From positions 2,434,501 to 2,498,500 of the forward strand of contig QLII01000001.1 in assembly GCA_003259005.1 (NCBI GenBank): a DNA stretch of 64,000 nt. The letters run 5' to 3'. How positions within the stretch are numbered: position 1 is the stretch's first letter; each line of letters opens with the position of its first letter. The notes beneath the pieces were generated by a model. The model did no database searches, was not told where the DNA came from, and was given only the letters and a program-made list of their open reading frames with translations. Source of the DNA: Spirosoma telluris (GTDB taxonomy: Bacteria > Bacteroidota > Bacteroidia > Cytophagales > Spirosomataceae). Position numbers and translations under genes: made by a program. Positions 45,214 to 55,260 of the stretch are shown piece after piece.

Positions 45214-47938
45214 GTCGACCCCATCCCCTCTCCCACCGGCTTGGGCAGATCGCTTACTGACATGGCTCTGCCCCCTTATTTGCTGGAAGAGTTACTAGGT
45301 GATTTGCACGAACAGTTCGATCTGCACGTGGAGGAAATTGGCGAAAAGAAAGCCCGTCAGCTTTACGTTCAGGAGGTGGTCAAATTCTGCCGACCATATT
45401 TTTTAAAGCGACGAGTCAGTACCCTTACGAACCCTTCAGCCAACTCTGGTTCCGTACGCACATCTTATTATACATCAACGTATTCTCCGCCCTCTTTTCT
45501 CAGTCCCGACATGCTACGTAATTATATTAAAATCGCCCTCCGTAACCTTTGGAAAAGCAAAGGCTACGCAGCTATCAATATCATTGGCCTTTCAGTTGCC
45601 TTCGTTGTCTGTATCTTTTTGTTCCTGAGGTCCTATTTACACCTCACTTTCGACAACTTCCATCAGGATGAAGATCGTATTTTCCAGACCTATTTTTTCT
45701 CGAATGATCCGGAAAAACCAGTCCGAAGCGGTACGATGCCTTTGCCCCTTGCTCCAGCTTTAAAAGCTGATTATCCTGAACTGGAAGCCACAACTCGAAT
45801 TGTGAGCGGGCGAAAGAGCCTGGTAGAGGTTAAGGGTAAGTATTTCGATAAACAGGTTCTGCAAACCGATCCGGACTTCCTGAAAATCTTTTCATTTCCA
45901 CTAATTAAGGGAAACCGGGAGGCTGCACTTCGCAATTTAAGTAGTGTCGTTATCAGCGAGACTATGGCCAAAACCACATTTGGTACTGAAGATCCTGTGG
46001 GGAAAACCCTGCTAATTGGCAGCGACAGCAATAAAAAGCAATACATTGTAACAGGCATTATTAGCGATGCGCCTTACAATTCCACCATTCAATACGATGC
46101 GTTAGTCCGGATCGAGAATTTACCCAATTACCAGCAGGAAAAGGACAAATGGGATTCTCAATTCCTGACTACCTATGTCAAGTTACCACCCCATGTCGAT
46201 CAGGCAACGTTCGAAAATCGATTAAAGTCATTCGCCCAAAAGTATTTTAAGGACAATCTGGACGAACTCAAAAAGAAGGGAGCCCAACCCGACCAACATG
46301 GCGATTTGTTTGCCGTTCGGATTCAGAAGCTTTCCGATGTTCATTTTGATCGGAATATAGCCGGTGGCGGTGGTGCTCCCATTGCAGTAGTGTACACGCT
46401 GATGGGTATTGCCTTTTTTATCCTGCTCATTGCCTGTATCAACTTCATCAACCTGAGCATTGCGAGATCATTCACCCGAGCCCGTGAGGTTGGTGTCCGG
46501 AAAGCACTGGGGCCCTTAAAAACCAGCTATTTGTCCAGATTTGGGGCGAATCAACGTTGATCTGTCTAATCGGTTTTTCAGTGGGCGTACTCCTCACCTA
46601 CCTGCTTTTGCCCCTGTTCAACGCTACGTTTGATGGCAGGCTTCAGTTTGCTCACATGCTTCAGCCAGGTTTTATTGGCGTTATACTAGGCGTATTTGTT
46701 CTGGTCACCTTTGTAGCGGGTGGCTATCCGGCCTGGCAAATGGCTAAGTTCAATGCGGTAGAGGTGTTAAAAGGAAAGCTGTCTATAAAACGCCCCGGCG
46801 CCATACGCAACTCACTGATTGTTACACAATTTGTAATGTCTAGCTTGCTGGCCTGCTGTACCATCATTGCGTCGCAGCAATTGGATTTTCTGCGCACAAG
46901 GCCCGTTGGCTTCCAAAAAGAACAGGTTATCAGCATTCCGGTAGGCAATCAGGTGAATGGGCGGCAGGTACTTGGTCGTTTGCGGAACAAACTGGCTAAT
47001 GATCCGTCGATACTGGCAATAAGCGGTACAGGTGTCAATCTGGGTCGTGGCAAAGATCGAGTCAGTTCACGGTCAAGCGTCGGGTTTACCTATAAGGGCA
47101 AAGAAGTAGCAACCGATTTCCTGCTAATCGACTTTGATTATCTCAAAACCCTAAGTATCAAACCAATCGCTGGCCGCGATTTTGATCGGACATATGCAAC
47201 GGATTCGGTGAAGCGCGTGATTATTACAGCAAGCATGGCCAAAATGATGGGCGAATCCAATCCAGTAGGCGTGTTGATGGGTGACGATGCCGATTCGTCG
47301 GGTAATAAATCACAAATTATTGGCGTTGTTCCTGATTTCCACCTGTACTCGCTGGCGGATGAAAACAGACCCATTACCATGTATCTCTCTAATAGTGAGC
47401 CTATCCGTTACATTTTTGTCCGCGTCACTCCCAGAGTCTATCAGGCAGCATGGATAAGCTTAAACAGCTATGGAAAGAAGTAGCTCCCCAATCGGAATTT
47501 ATAGGCACATTCCTGGATGAAAACGTCGACGCCTGGTACCAGAATGAAGAGCAATTATCGCGAATCTGTAGTCTGGCGTCCAGCATCGCTATCTTATTAT
47601 CCTGCTTAGGCCTCTTCGCTGTTGCCCTGATGATCATCGAACAACGAACCAAAGAAATTGGCATTCGGAAAGTAATGGGAGCCAGTATTACCAGCATTAT
47701 TGTTACGCTGTCGCAGAGTTTTGTCAAGCTGGTGCTCATTGCCTTAGTAATTGCCCTGCCGATAGCCTGGTTTTTAATGAAAACATGGCTGGATAGCTAC
47801 CTGGAACACATTGCCATTAGCGTATGGGTTTTCGCTGGAGTTGGTCTGGGGGCTATTCTGGTTGCCCTGGCAACAGTCAGTTTTCAAACGATCAAAGCCG
47901 CATTGGTCAATCCTGTAAAGAGTTTACGAAGCGAATAA
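45206..47938 (+). CDS. FtsX/MacB-type ABC permease with permease prefix domain, frameshifted three times
   Basis: About 911 residues after one base is added at 45271-45275, 46509-46512 and 47430-47432. The start ATG (45206) overlaps PadR. An N-terminal cytoplasmic prefix (PYLLEELLGDLHEQFDLH, a domain found next to PadR genes) precedes the FtsX/MacB_PCD body: first TM (AINIIGLSVAFVVCIFL), large periplasmic loop (MPLPLAPALKADYPELE, VVISETMAKTTFG, VGKTLLIG), then TM helices (FFILLIACINFINLSIARS), a second MacB core, and the final TM bundle near 47580-47900. The ATPase is not encoded here. Such permeases export lipids, lipoproteins or peptides or resist antimicrobials. Confidence 0.87.
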
Positions 47939-47955
47939 CATAAACAACGATAACT

Positions 47956-48339
47956 ATGAAACACGTATTAATCATCCTGATGCTCATCCTAAGTACGATT
48001 GCACAGGCTCAATCACACTATTCCAAGGTAAAAACCCGGATTTCCGATGATAATCAAACCCTTATGATTCAAATCGATGTAACTAAACATGGACGTGACA
48101 TTCATTTTAAACAGGCATTTGACGTATCGAATCTGAACGGTCTACAAATTGACTTACTCAAATACCGTGTATTTGCCTCCCAGGGCCTAATCGTACCCAT
48201 TCATGAGATGAAGCGATTAATGAGTGCTGGTGTAGGAGTAATTATGCTGATAGGATTGGCAATTGCTTTCCTAATCGTACGTAAGCAGACAAAAAAAGGC
48301 CCCCAACCGAATTCAGAGAAACAGCTACAAATCACTTAA
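47956..48339 (+). CDS. Secreted/membrane protein, unknown
   Basis: 127 residues. N-terminal signal peptide (KHVLIILMLILSTIAQAQ), a beta-type region of about 60 residues containing TKHGRDIHFKQAFDVS, and one C-terminal transmembrane segment (MSAGVGVIMLIGLAIAFLIV) followed by a basic tail. It follows the permease by 17 bases and is followed by a strong terminator, so it is probably the last gene of that operon. No family recognised; a helper or subunit of the permease is possible. Confidence 0.6.
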   Translation: MKHVLIILMLILSTIAQAQSHYSKVKTRISDDNQTLMIQIDVTKHGRDIHFKQAFDVSNLNGLQIDLLKYRVFASQGLIVPIHEMKRLMSAGVGVIMLIGLAIAFLIVRKQTKKGPQPNSEKQLQIT

Positions 48340-48354
48340 GTTGCACGTTTGATA

Positions 48355-48395
48355 ACTGAAAAAACATCGCCTGACACAGGCGATGTTTTTTCAGT
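48355..48395. terminator. Terminator between convergent operons
   Basis: Exact arms ACTGAAAAAACATCGCCTG (48355-48373) and its inverse (48377-48395), loop ACA. T/A-rich outer parts make it work for both the permease operon (plus) and the DUF6089 operon (minus). Confidence 0.85.
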
Positions 48396-48458
48396 TTAAT
48401 TCATTCGTATGGAGCCTTTTAAACCTTCCTACTTCTATAATGCAGGCGAAGGCATTAA

Positions 48459-49129
48459 TTACGGACAGACGATTTTGTAAAAAGTGTAGCTTACAGTCAG
48501 AGCGATATACGTATAGCTATCTGACAGGGCAGGGTTTCCTTGTGAGGTTTTGGTTACTGAATTCCCAAATGTAAGATCGCCCAGACCATCTAAATAATCA
48601 TTTCGGGTAAACCGTGTACCATACTCTAAACCAATGCTCCACGGGCGCTTTATTTCATACTTTACGCCTATCCCAAGCGGATAGGTAACGACACCTCCCG
48701 TCCGGATTACGTCATTATTAAATTTACACAGACCTATGCCACCAAATATATAGGGTGTCCAGTTCTTTGCTTTTGGGAGCGGCTTATAATTCAGAAAATT
48801 GTATTCAAAATCAATAAATAGCTCATTAATTTTAGTTTTGTATGAGTAGCTACGAGCCTGCTGAAGCGGATCACTGCTAAAGCTATCTTCACCCCGGAAA
48901 GAGCCAATAGACCCTCCGGCCCGCATTGAAAACGAACGGCTTACATTATACCGAAAAAACCCCCAACCGCCGGACTAATGAAACGAGGGTTCATTGCCGG
49001 TGTTACATCACCCTTACAAAGCATACCGCCTAGACTGGCACCAAGCTCAATTTTCTGCGCTTGCGTGCTAAAACTGATAAAAAGCCCGGCTATTATCAGC
49101 CGGGCTGTACTCATTCGATATCGATGCAT
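48459..49129 (-). CDS. DUF6089-like outer membrane beta-barrel protein, frameshifted
   Basis: About 223 residues when one base is added at 48954-48964 (A or C run); otherwise it splits into an N-terminal 62-residue piece and the rest. Signal peptide LIIAGLFISFSTQAQ. Alternating beta strands include NYKPLPKAKNWTPYIFGGIGL and GVKYEIKRPWSIGLEYGTRFT, and the end is aromatic and hydrophobic (YIALTVSYTFYKI), as in OmpA/porin-like barrels. It is a smaller relative of the next gene (49161), and both are last in the minus-strand run that starts with the PabA/TrpG gene. Confidence 0.72.
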
Positions 49130-49160
49130 AAATTCGGCGACAGAACTTAACCCTGCCCAA

Positions 49161-50140
49161 TTACTTAATGGGTGGGCACTTAATTTTAACCGGAATAATA
49201 TACTGAATTGAGAACGTAGTCAGCAAATAACCATCATTAAAAATCCCATCGGCTCCCCGTACAGCATTGGTCGAAAATTGATCTGGGTTAGTCTGACGAA
49301 AATCCTGCACACTCGGGTTACGGGTCACATTAACACGAGCAGCGTCAGGCTCCAACCGCCGATCAGCCATTGTTTTTGCTAATCCCTGTAAGGCATCAGG
49401 AGCCGCGTAAGTGCCGCCTACATCGTCGAGGTAGTCCGTAAATGTATATCGATACCCAATCTCAACGCCAAGATTAAAATTCTCGTTTAATCTGTAGCGC
49501 GCGCCAATGCCAACGGGAATGGCCAGGGTAACCAATGAATACGGTTTGTCGTAACCCGGTTGCCCTTGTCCCTCGGTATGCAATGGCTGAAGTTTTACCC
49601 ACGTACGTGGTCCATACCGGTTACTAGTATCGCTTGCCGTAGGTGTCCTGGCCTCCGGGCTATGCGCTACCAGTGCCAACCCTCCAAATAGGTAGGGCGT
49701 AAACTTCGCCCGAACGCTTGAATTGCGCCCATCAGCCACGAAATTATAGATACCCGTTACAGCAAACTCTTTTAAATCGTTCCGAAAATGCAGATTTCTG
49801 GCATACTGAGCAGCATATTTAGTGGGATCACTTTTGCTGAAGGTATAGTCGTCACCCGTAATTCGAGCCCAGGTAAACGTAGCTCGGGCTGCAAATTTGG
49901 GGTAAACTGACGTGTATACCCAATACCAAGATTCCAGCGGGGTAATGTAAACAAGGATTTTAAAGGATGGCTATAGCCTGCAAGATCACCTAAATAGGTA
50001 GATGTACCTCCGCCAAAGGTTACCGACGAATAGGGAACAAAGTGCGGATTTGGCCGTCGCTGAGCCCAGCTTTCTGTAACTAAACCTGTCAGCAACCAAA
50101 CTGCCGCAGCGCTTATTACCAACTGCTTGTAGTTATTCAT
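49161..50140 (-). CDS. DUF6089 family outer membrane protein, frameshifted
   Basis: About 326 residues when one base is added in the G run 49899-49902. Signal peptide (MNNYKQLVISAAAVWLLTGLVTESWA), then FGGGTSTYLGDLAG, the conserved DUF6089 opening, and a barrel with GIGARYRLNENFNLGVEIGY and a final YIIPVKIKCPP. DUF6089 proteins occur next to nadK in Bacteroidota and are predicted outer membrane beta-barrels; the function is not established. The downstream gene at 48459 is shorter and similar in layout, i.e. tandem paralogues. Confidence 0.78.
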
Positions 50141-50312
50141 ACACTTAAAATAGGTGAATCAACCCTGGTTAGGCCTAGAAGCCAACCAATTCCGAAACGG
50201 CCAGATTGTTGCTTTTATTGGCAGTACACCGTAAAAATTATGCCACAAATGGGAAATGAGAGGAATTTGAGAAAACTAATGCTGGCTGTATACAATCTTC
50301 TGAATTGATTCG

Positions 50313-51187
50313 TTAATTACGGATATCCCATCCCCAATTAAGTTTACTTCGCAATGTATTCAGAAAATTATCGTCGCTTAGTTTAACCAGCCGAGCCTTA
50401 AATGTTTCTTTCTGAAGGCTTATCCGAACAGAGGTATCAACGGTAAATGAACGCGAATCCAGGGCAGCCAGAAAATTGCCGCTCCGGCTCTCAACCTCAA
50501 ACGCAAACTGGCATGTATCCATCACAATCATGGGCCGAACGTTAAGATTGTGCGGGCTAATTGGGGTAATGATCAGGCTACCCGTATGTGGCAGCAAAAC
50601 CGGGCCACCACAGCTGAGCGAGTAACCCGTAGAACCCGAAGGCGTCGATACAATCAATCCATCGGCCCAGTATGAGTTCAGGAATTCACCGTCAAGGTAA
50701 GCATGCACCGTAATCATCGAGGATGTCTGCGTGCGCGTAATTGTGAAATCGTTCAGGCCAAAAGGCAAGCTGCCAAAAATATCCTGACTTGACCGAACGC
50801 TTACCAGGGTTCGCTCATCAATGCTATACTGATCATTGAAAAGAGCATCAATCATAAGCCGAACCGACGCGGGAGCAACAGTTGCCAAAAATCCCAGCCG
50901 ACCGATGTTTATACCGATAATCGGAATCTCCCGGGGCCTACATGCGTTACCGCATCGAGCAGGGTACCATCCCCTCCTAAACTAAAAATAAAATCGGCAT
51001 CGGTAACACCATCCTCTACTGTATAGGTAGCCTGACTGTAATGGGCTACGCCCGCATTATCCAGAAACTCGCGATAGCCTTGCGAGATAATCAGTTCGGC
51101 TTGCCGTCTGGCCAGTTCCTCAAACATGGACTGAATATAAGGCCGGGCCGATTCGGGAAAGTTGCGCCCGTGAATGGCGATTTTCAT
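50313..51187 (-). CDS. nadK: NAD kinase, frameshifted
   Basis: About 291 residues when one base is added in the G run 50933-50936. Phosphorylates NAD to NADP with ATP, an essential reaction. Seen: FSLGGDGTLLDAV (GGDG nucleotide-binding motif, residues about 66-78), then NIGRLGFLA in the restored part, YWADGLIVSTPSGSTGYSLS and CGGPVLLPH, all conserved in NadK. The break lies in the middle of the catalytic region; since the gene is essential, it is best read as a sequence error. It sits between the CBS gene and the DUF6089 genes. Confidence 0.92.
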
Positions 51188-51273
51188 AGGAAGAAGTTGT
51201 CAGTCAATAGGCGTTAATCAGGAGTCGTAGAATAAAATGCACTAACAACTACTGACTGACGACTATCGACTTT

Positions 51274-51942
51274 CTACGTGTTAAGATAACGAAGTAGCGA
51301 ATCAAGGCGTTCCTGGTCGATACTTTCGACTGGAGCATTGGCAAAGGCGGCTTCAATATGATAGCCGAAACGTTCGAGTGTTGAAATAACGGGCGAAATA
51401 TCCCGTCGATTGAGTTTTAACGTTAGCCGGGAGCGATCAGGCATACCATAAGCAGCACTGGAAAAATAACTGCCAATGATTTTGACGTTGTTGGATTCGA
51501 TCAGGCGACTGATTTCTGTCAACGAATAATCACGCTCATTCATGTTCAGAATCAGAATGGCACCAATATCCTGTACGCCAAGTTCCTGAGCAAATTGCTT
51601 AAGTAATTCACCGACAGAAATTGTACCGATAAATTCCTTTCCTTCGTTCAGGACTGCTACGACCTCCATCTGTTGCTGAATGACCAGCCCAAGTACTTCA
51701 AGTAAGTGTTGGTCTTCGTGAACATACGTTTGCTCAAACAGACGCATCACATTACCTAGTGGCCGCTCATCGTCGGCAACATCCATGAGCAGTTCTTCGC
51801 TCACGATACCTCGGTAATCGCCCTGATCAGTCAGTACGAGTTGCCCGACGTGGTGTTCCTGCATCCAGTCCAGCGCCTGCCCGACCGAGTCGGTTGGCTT
51901 AAGAGCCGGAAGCATAGGGTCTATTAGTTCGGCAGCCAGCAT
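51274..51942 (-). CDS. CBS domain protein with C-terminal ACT-like region
   Basis: 222 residues. Two CBS motifs, about 1-55 (IDPMLPALKPTDSVGQALDWM) and 75-130 (QTYVHEDQHLLEVLGLVIQQQMEVVAVLNE), form a ligand-sensing pair that binds adenine nucleotides in other proteins. From about 140 it has an ACT-like part (GAILILNMNERDYSLTEISRLIE, VKIIGSYFSS). The genes on each side (nadK, alpha/beta hydrolase) suggest a regulatory role in NAD(P) or energy sensing, but this is inferred only from order. An inverted-repeat-like segment lies in the 86-base gap to nadK. Confidence 0.75.
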   Translation of the reverse strand: MLAAELIDPMLPALKPTDSVGQALDWMQEHHVGQLVLTDQGDYRGIVSEELLMDVADDERPLGNVMRLFEQTYVHEDQHLLEVLGLVIQQQMEVVAVLNEGKEFIGTISVGELLKQFAQELGVQDIGAILILNMNERDYSLTEISRLIESNNVKIIGSYFSSAAYGMPDRSRLTLKLNRRDISPVISTLERFGYHIEAAFANAPVESIDQERLDSLLRYLNT

Positions 51943-52093
51943 AGATAATAACGTGTAGTAAATAAAACAGATGACTGTTTGGCAGAAAACTACGGAAATT
52001 CTTCCAGAGTTTCCAAATCTTGTTTGGGTAGTTAGCGAAATAAGTGCAGTTGGTGGAATAAGTGGAGTAGGTGAATTGGTGGAGTTAGTTACA

Positions 52094-52214
52094 ACTAGTA
52101 CTTTACCAAACTAGATTCTTTTGTTTGTATTGATTCTTTTAGATCTAATATATTGAATATCAATAGCAAAAGAAGCTACAGTATCAACAGAATCTAAATT
52201 GGAAGAGTACTAGT
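52094..52214. repeat. MITE-like palindromic element, copy C
   Basis: 121 bases with ends ACTAGTACTTTACCAAACTAG and its near inverse (52198-52214: TTGGAAGAGTACTAGT). The interior has GATTCTTTTGTTTG, TTGATTCTTTTAGAT and later AGAATCTAAATTGG. The outer flanks (GGTGAATTGGTGGAG about 52069-52083 and CTCCACCAATTCAC about 52258-52271) are also inverse to each other, so the element lies inside a larger inverted repeat. Confidence 0.65.
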
Positions 52215-52254
52215 CATTCGGATTTTCTTATTTCACTCACTTCACCACTTTCAC

Positions 52255-53031
52255 CTACTCCACCAATTCACTAACCAGATGTCGGGCGAGCCAGCTATCG
52301 AGTAGTTCATTAAATCGGTCGGGGCACTCCATCATGGGGGCATGACAGCACTTGTCAATAAAGTACAGTTCCGAACCAGCAATCAACCGGTTGAACTCAT
52401 GACCTACTTCTGCCGGAGTAATGGTATCGTTGAGCCCCCATACAAGTAACGTTGGCACATTGATTTTGTGCAAATCCTTTGCCACATTATTCCGTTGAGC
52501 CGATTTGGCGATACCCACGATACTCATGCATTTAGGAATACTGCTGGTAATCTCAAATACTTCGTCAATCAACTCTTTAGAAGCTACTTTCGGGTCGTAG
52601 AATGTATAGGCAACGCGCTCGGCAATATAATCGTAGCTGCCACGCTTGGGAAAAGACCCACCCATTCCATTCTCAAACAAACCCGAGCTACCCGTGAGGA
52701 CCAGCCCACGAACCTGGTCAGGATTTTTAAATGTGTACAGAATAGCTAAGTGCCCCCCTAGTGAGTTACCGAGGAGTGTCATACTATGCAGGTCTTTCTG
52801 GGCGACAAACTTTTCGATGTAGGCTACCAGTCCTTCCAGGCTAGCCTGCCGAATCGGCATTTCATAAATAGGCAACAGTGGAATAATTACCCGGTAGCGA
52901 TCCGAAAACGTACTGATCACACTATCCCAGTTACTGAGTGCGCCAAACAGTCCATGCAGTAATAGCAGCACGTCACCCTGGCCTTCATCAACATAGCGGA
53001 AGCCCGCTTCTTCCCGAATCCGATAGTTCAT
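52255..53031 (-). CDS. Alpha/beta hydrolase
   Basis: 258 residues. Standard alpha/beta fold: LLLLHGLFGALSNW (oxyanion loop), nucleophile elbow LLGNSLGGH with Ser90, the acid in WGLNDTITP, and the His in DKCCHAPMM. The substrate cannot be read. Its start overlaps the stop of the upstream amidotransferase gene by four bases (ATGA), implying operon coupling. In many Bacteroidota genomes a hydrolase of this type precedes the CBS and NAD kinase genes, as it does here. Length and fold are typical of small esterases/lyases of the MenH/RutD type. Confidence 0.87.
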   Translation of the reverse strand: MNYRIREEAGFRYVDEGQGDVLLLLHGLFGALSNWDSVISTFSDRYRVIIPLLPIYEMPIRQASLEGLVAYIEKFVAQKDLHSMTLLGNSLGGHLAILYTFKNPDQVRGLVLTGSSGLFENGMGGSFPKRGSYDYIAERVAYTFYDPKVASKELIDEVFEITSSIPKCMSIVGIAKSAQRNNVAKDLHKINVPTLLVWGLNDTITPAEVGHEFNRLIAGSELYFIDKCCHAPMMECPDRFNELLDSWLARHLVSELVE

Positions 53032-53659
53032 GCGTATTCAATGGTTAAGGATGTGGCAGAATCTGATTTTTTAGAAGTAAACAAAACAAAGTCAATCCAG
53101 TTTTCAATAATTCGTAATCCGTACTGCGTTAGTATGGCTTCAGGATGAAACTGCACCCCCCAAATTGGTAACGTCCGATGCCTAAATGCCATGAGTTCGT
53201 CCTGTTGCGTAACGGCAGTAGAAACCAATTGCGCGGGCATATCGGTCAACACCAATGAATGATAGCGCGTTACATCGAACTCCGTTGGCAACCCCTTCCA
53301 TAACACATCGTCTGTTAACACTCGGGTTGATGACACTTTGCCATGCATCGGCCGATGGGCCTGTACTAGTTTCGCACCAAAAAACTCACCCAGTGCCTGA
53401 TGCCCCAGACAAACCCCAACACCGGAACATGCTGATGGTAATGACGAATCACCTCCATCAGTTGTCCCGCCTGTTGAGGCACTCCCGGTCCTGGTGAGAG
53501 CAATACGGCATCAACAGGCTTATCGGTTAGTTTGGCCCAGGATTCGTTGTTCCGCACAACCCGACAAACGGCTCCTGCCTGCTGTAGATAATCTACAAGC
53601 ATGTAGGTAAACGAGTCGAAGTTATCAACAACCAACAGATTCATTCGGCTATAACGCAA
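53028..53659 (-). CDS. Class I glutamine amidotransferase, PabA/TrpG type, frameshifted
   Basis: About 210 residues when one base is added in the C run 53414-53417. It supplies ammonia from glutamine to a PabB or TrpE chorismate-using partner (folate or tryptophan route). Seen: VVDNFDSFTYMLVDYL, LLSPGPGVP, the nucleophile region GVCLGHQALG with catalytic Cys (restored by the added base), HGKVSST, and WGVQFHPEAILT with catalytic His-Glu. The break falls in the Cys motif, but the rest is well preserved. Which partner it serves is unclear because no pabB/trpE is next to it. Confidence 0.88.
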
Positions 53660-53863
53660 CTTGTTGCCACAAAATTAATATTTTCTAAAAAAAAACAACA
53701 ATACATAATTATTACCAATTGATTTTCAGCATGTTAAATTATTATAAACTTTAAATAATTCTAATTTTATAGAAAAAGTACTACATATAAGTCCTAGATT
53801 TTAGTATCCGGTTCGTGTGTCATTTAACTTTGACTTTTATTCGAGTTCTCAACTTGTTTTGTT
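53660..53863. promoter_or_regulatory. AT-rich divergent promoter region
   Basis: About 200 AT-rich bases between the amidotransferase and the FAD oxidoreductase genes. A TAACTTTG -7-like box for the plus-strand gene is at 53825-53832. No convincing -33 box or operator was seen. Confidence 0.3.
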
Positions 53864-55207
53864 ATGTCTGCTGATTCCTCTGACCAGTCCACAGTAACGG
53901 TGGATGCGCCCGGCGTGGATGCGCCCGTTATTATTGTTGGTGCTGGTATCGCTGGCCTGTCCTGTGCCGTACATCTGAAACAAGCCGGTATTCAGGCGCT
54001 TATACTCGAAGCAAGTGATGGCGTAGGTGGGCGAGTACGTACGGATGTAGTCGATGGTTTCCGTCTTGACCGGGATTTCAGATTTTACTAACGGCCTACC
54101 CGGAAGCCCAACGCTTACTCAATTACAGCGCCCTTGATCTGAAACCCTTCCGATCAGGTGCCCTCATTCGTGATCAGGACAATTGGATAACGCTACAAAA
54201 TCCGCTTCAGGAACCATTGGCTATTTTTCAGACCCTGGCTTCCTCGGTGGGCACGATGGGCGATAAACTGCGAATTGCGGAACTGATGCGCCGGACGCAA
54301 AGCCTGTCCTTTGATGAATTATTCCGTCAGACACCCAAAACGACGCTGGCGTTTCTACAGGAGTTTGGCTTTTCTGAGCAGATAATCAATCGATTTTTCC
54401 GGCCGTTTTTTGGGGTGTTTTTCTGGAAGATGAGCTGACTACGTCGAGCAATTTCTTCGAGTTCTGTTTTCGGATGTTTTTCTCAGGCGATGGTGCCGTA
54501 CCAGCGAATGGCATTAGCGCCATCCCCAACCAATTGGCAGGCCACCTGGAACCTGATCAAATCCGGCTTAATAGTCCGGTACAACAACTTTCGGGCAATA
54601 CCATTCGCTTACAGAATGGCGAAGTACTCAGGGCTGGCACCATTGTGCTTGCCGTCGATGCTGCACAGTCCGCTACATTGTTAGGCAATCCCGTCGTTCC
54701 TGAACCATCGTTTAATAAGACAACCTGTACCTACTTTGCAGCCGATCCGACACAGCTAACAATGAGTCCAGAGCAGAAAAAACTGTTGTTACTCAACACA
54801 ACCGAAGTTCAGTCGTGCATAATGTAGCGATTATGAGCGATGTCGCTCCTGATTATGCGCCTGTGGATCAAGTCCTGATTTCGGTTAGTACGCAGGGGCT
54901 GGATATACCAGACGAAGCAGCGTTAACCGAACAGATCAGGCAGGAACTAACTGGCTGGTTCGGAGAGGGCGTTCTCGCATGGCGTCACTTGAGAACCTAT
55001 TCTATTCCTCATGCCTTACCCCTTTACAATCCCGAACAAGCCGGTGAGGATGCGCTCCAGAAACCCCTTCAACTGACACCCAATTTATACCAGTGCGGTG
55101 ACCAAACGGCCTATCCATCGCTCAACGCAGCGATGCAGACTGGTCGTGAAGTAGCTGAGTTAATTGGCAAAAATAGTGGAGTGGTGAAGTCAGGTAGTAG
55201 TTATTAA
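53864..55207 (+). CDS. FAD-dependent amine oxidase/desaturase-like protein, frameshifted three times
   Basis: About 448 residues after bases are added at 54072-54074 (G run), 54412-54415 (G run) and 54797-54804. N-terminal Rossmann motif: [17 protein letters not shown], then [13 protein letters not shown], where the GxGxxG loop and the GG doublet bind FAD. The restored [14 protein letters not shown] and [15 protein letters not shown] segments, the [15 protein letters not shown] loop and the final [21 protein letters not shown] fit the phytoene desaturase/protoporphyrinogen oxidase-like group. The substrate is unknown. Its end lies in a long inverted repeat (55174-55237). Confidence 0.8.
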
Positions 55208-55237
55208 AACCCATTACCTGACTTCACCACTCCACTA
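55174..55237. repeat. 23-base inverted repeat spanning the 3' end of the FAD gene
   Basis: Arms 55174-55196 and 55215-55237 are exact inverse copies, 18-base loop that includes the FAD gene stop (55205-55207). The left arm codes for the last residues of the FAD protein. Probably terminates both the FAD gene and the convergent carboxylesterase; no T run. Confidence 0.65.
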
Positions 55238-55260
55238 CTTTCACTAGCTCATTACGTTTT

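Noticed and set aside
45206..47938. Programmed frameshifting in the ABC permease
   Set aside because: Three separate breaks of the same one-base kind, like those in unrelated genes, and no slippery heptamer with a downstream structure was seen; sequence error is simpler.
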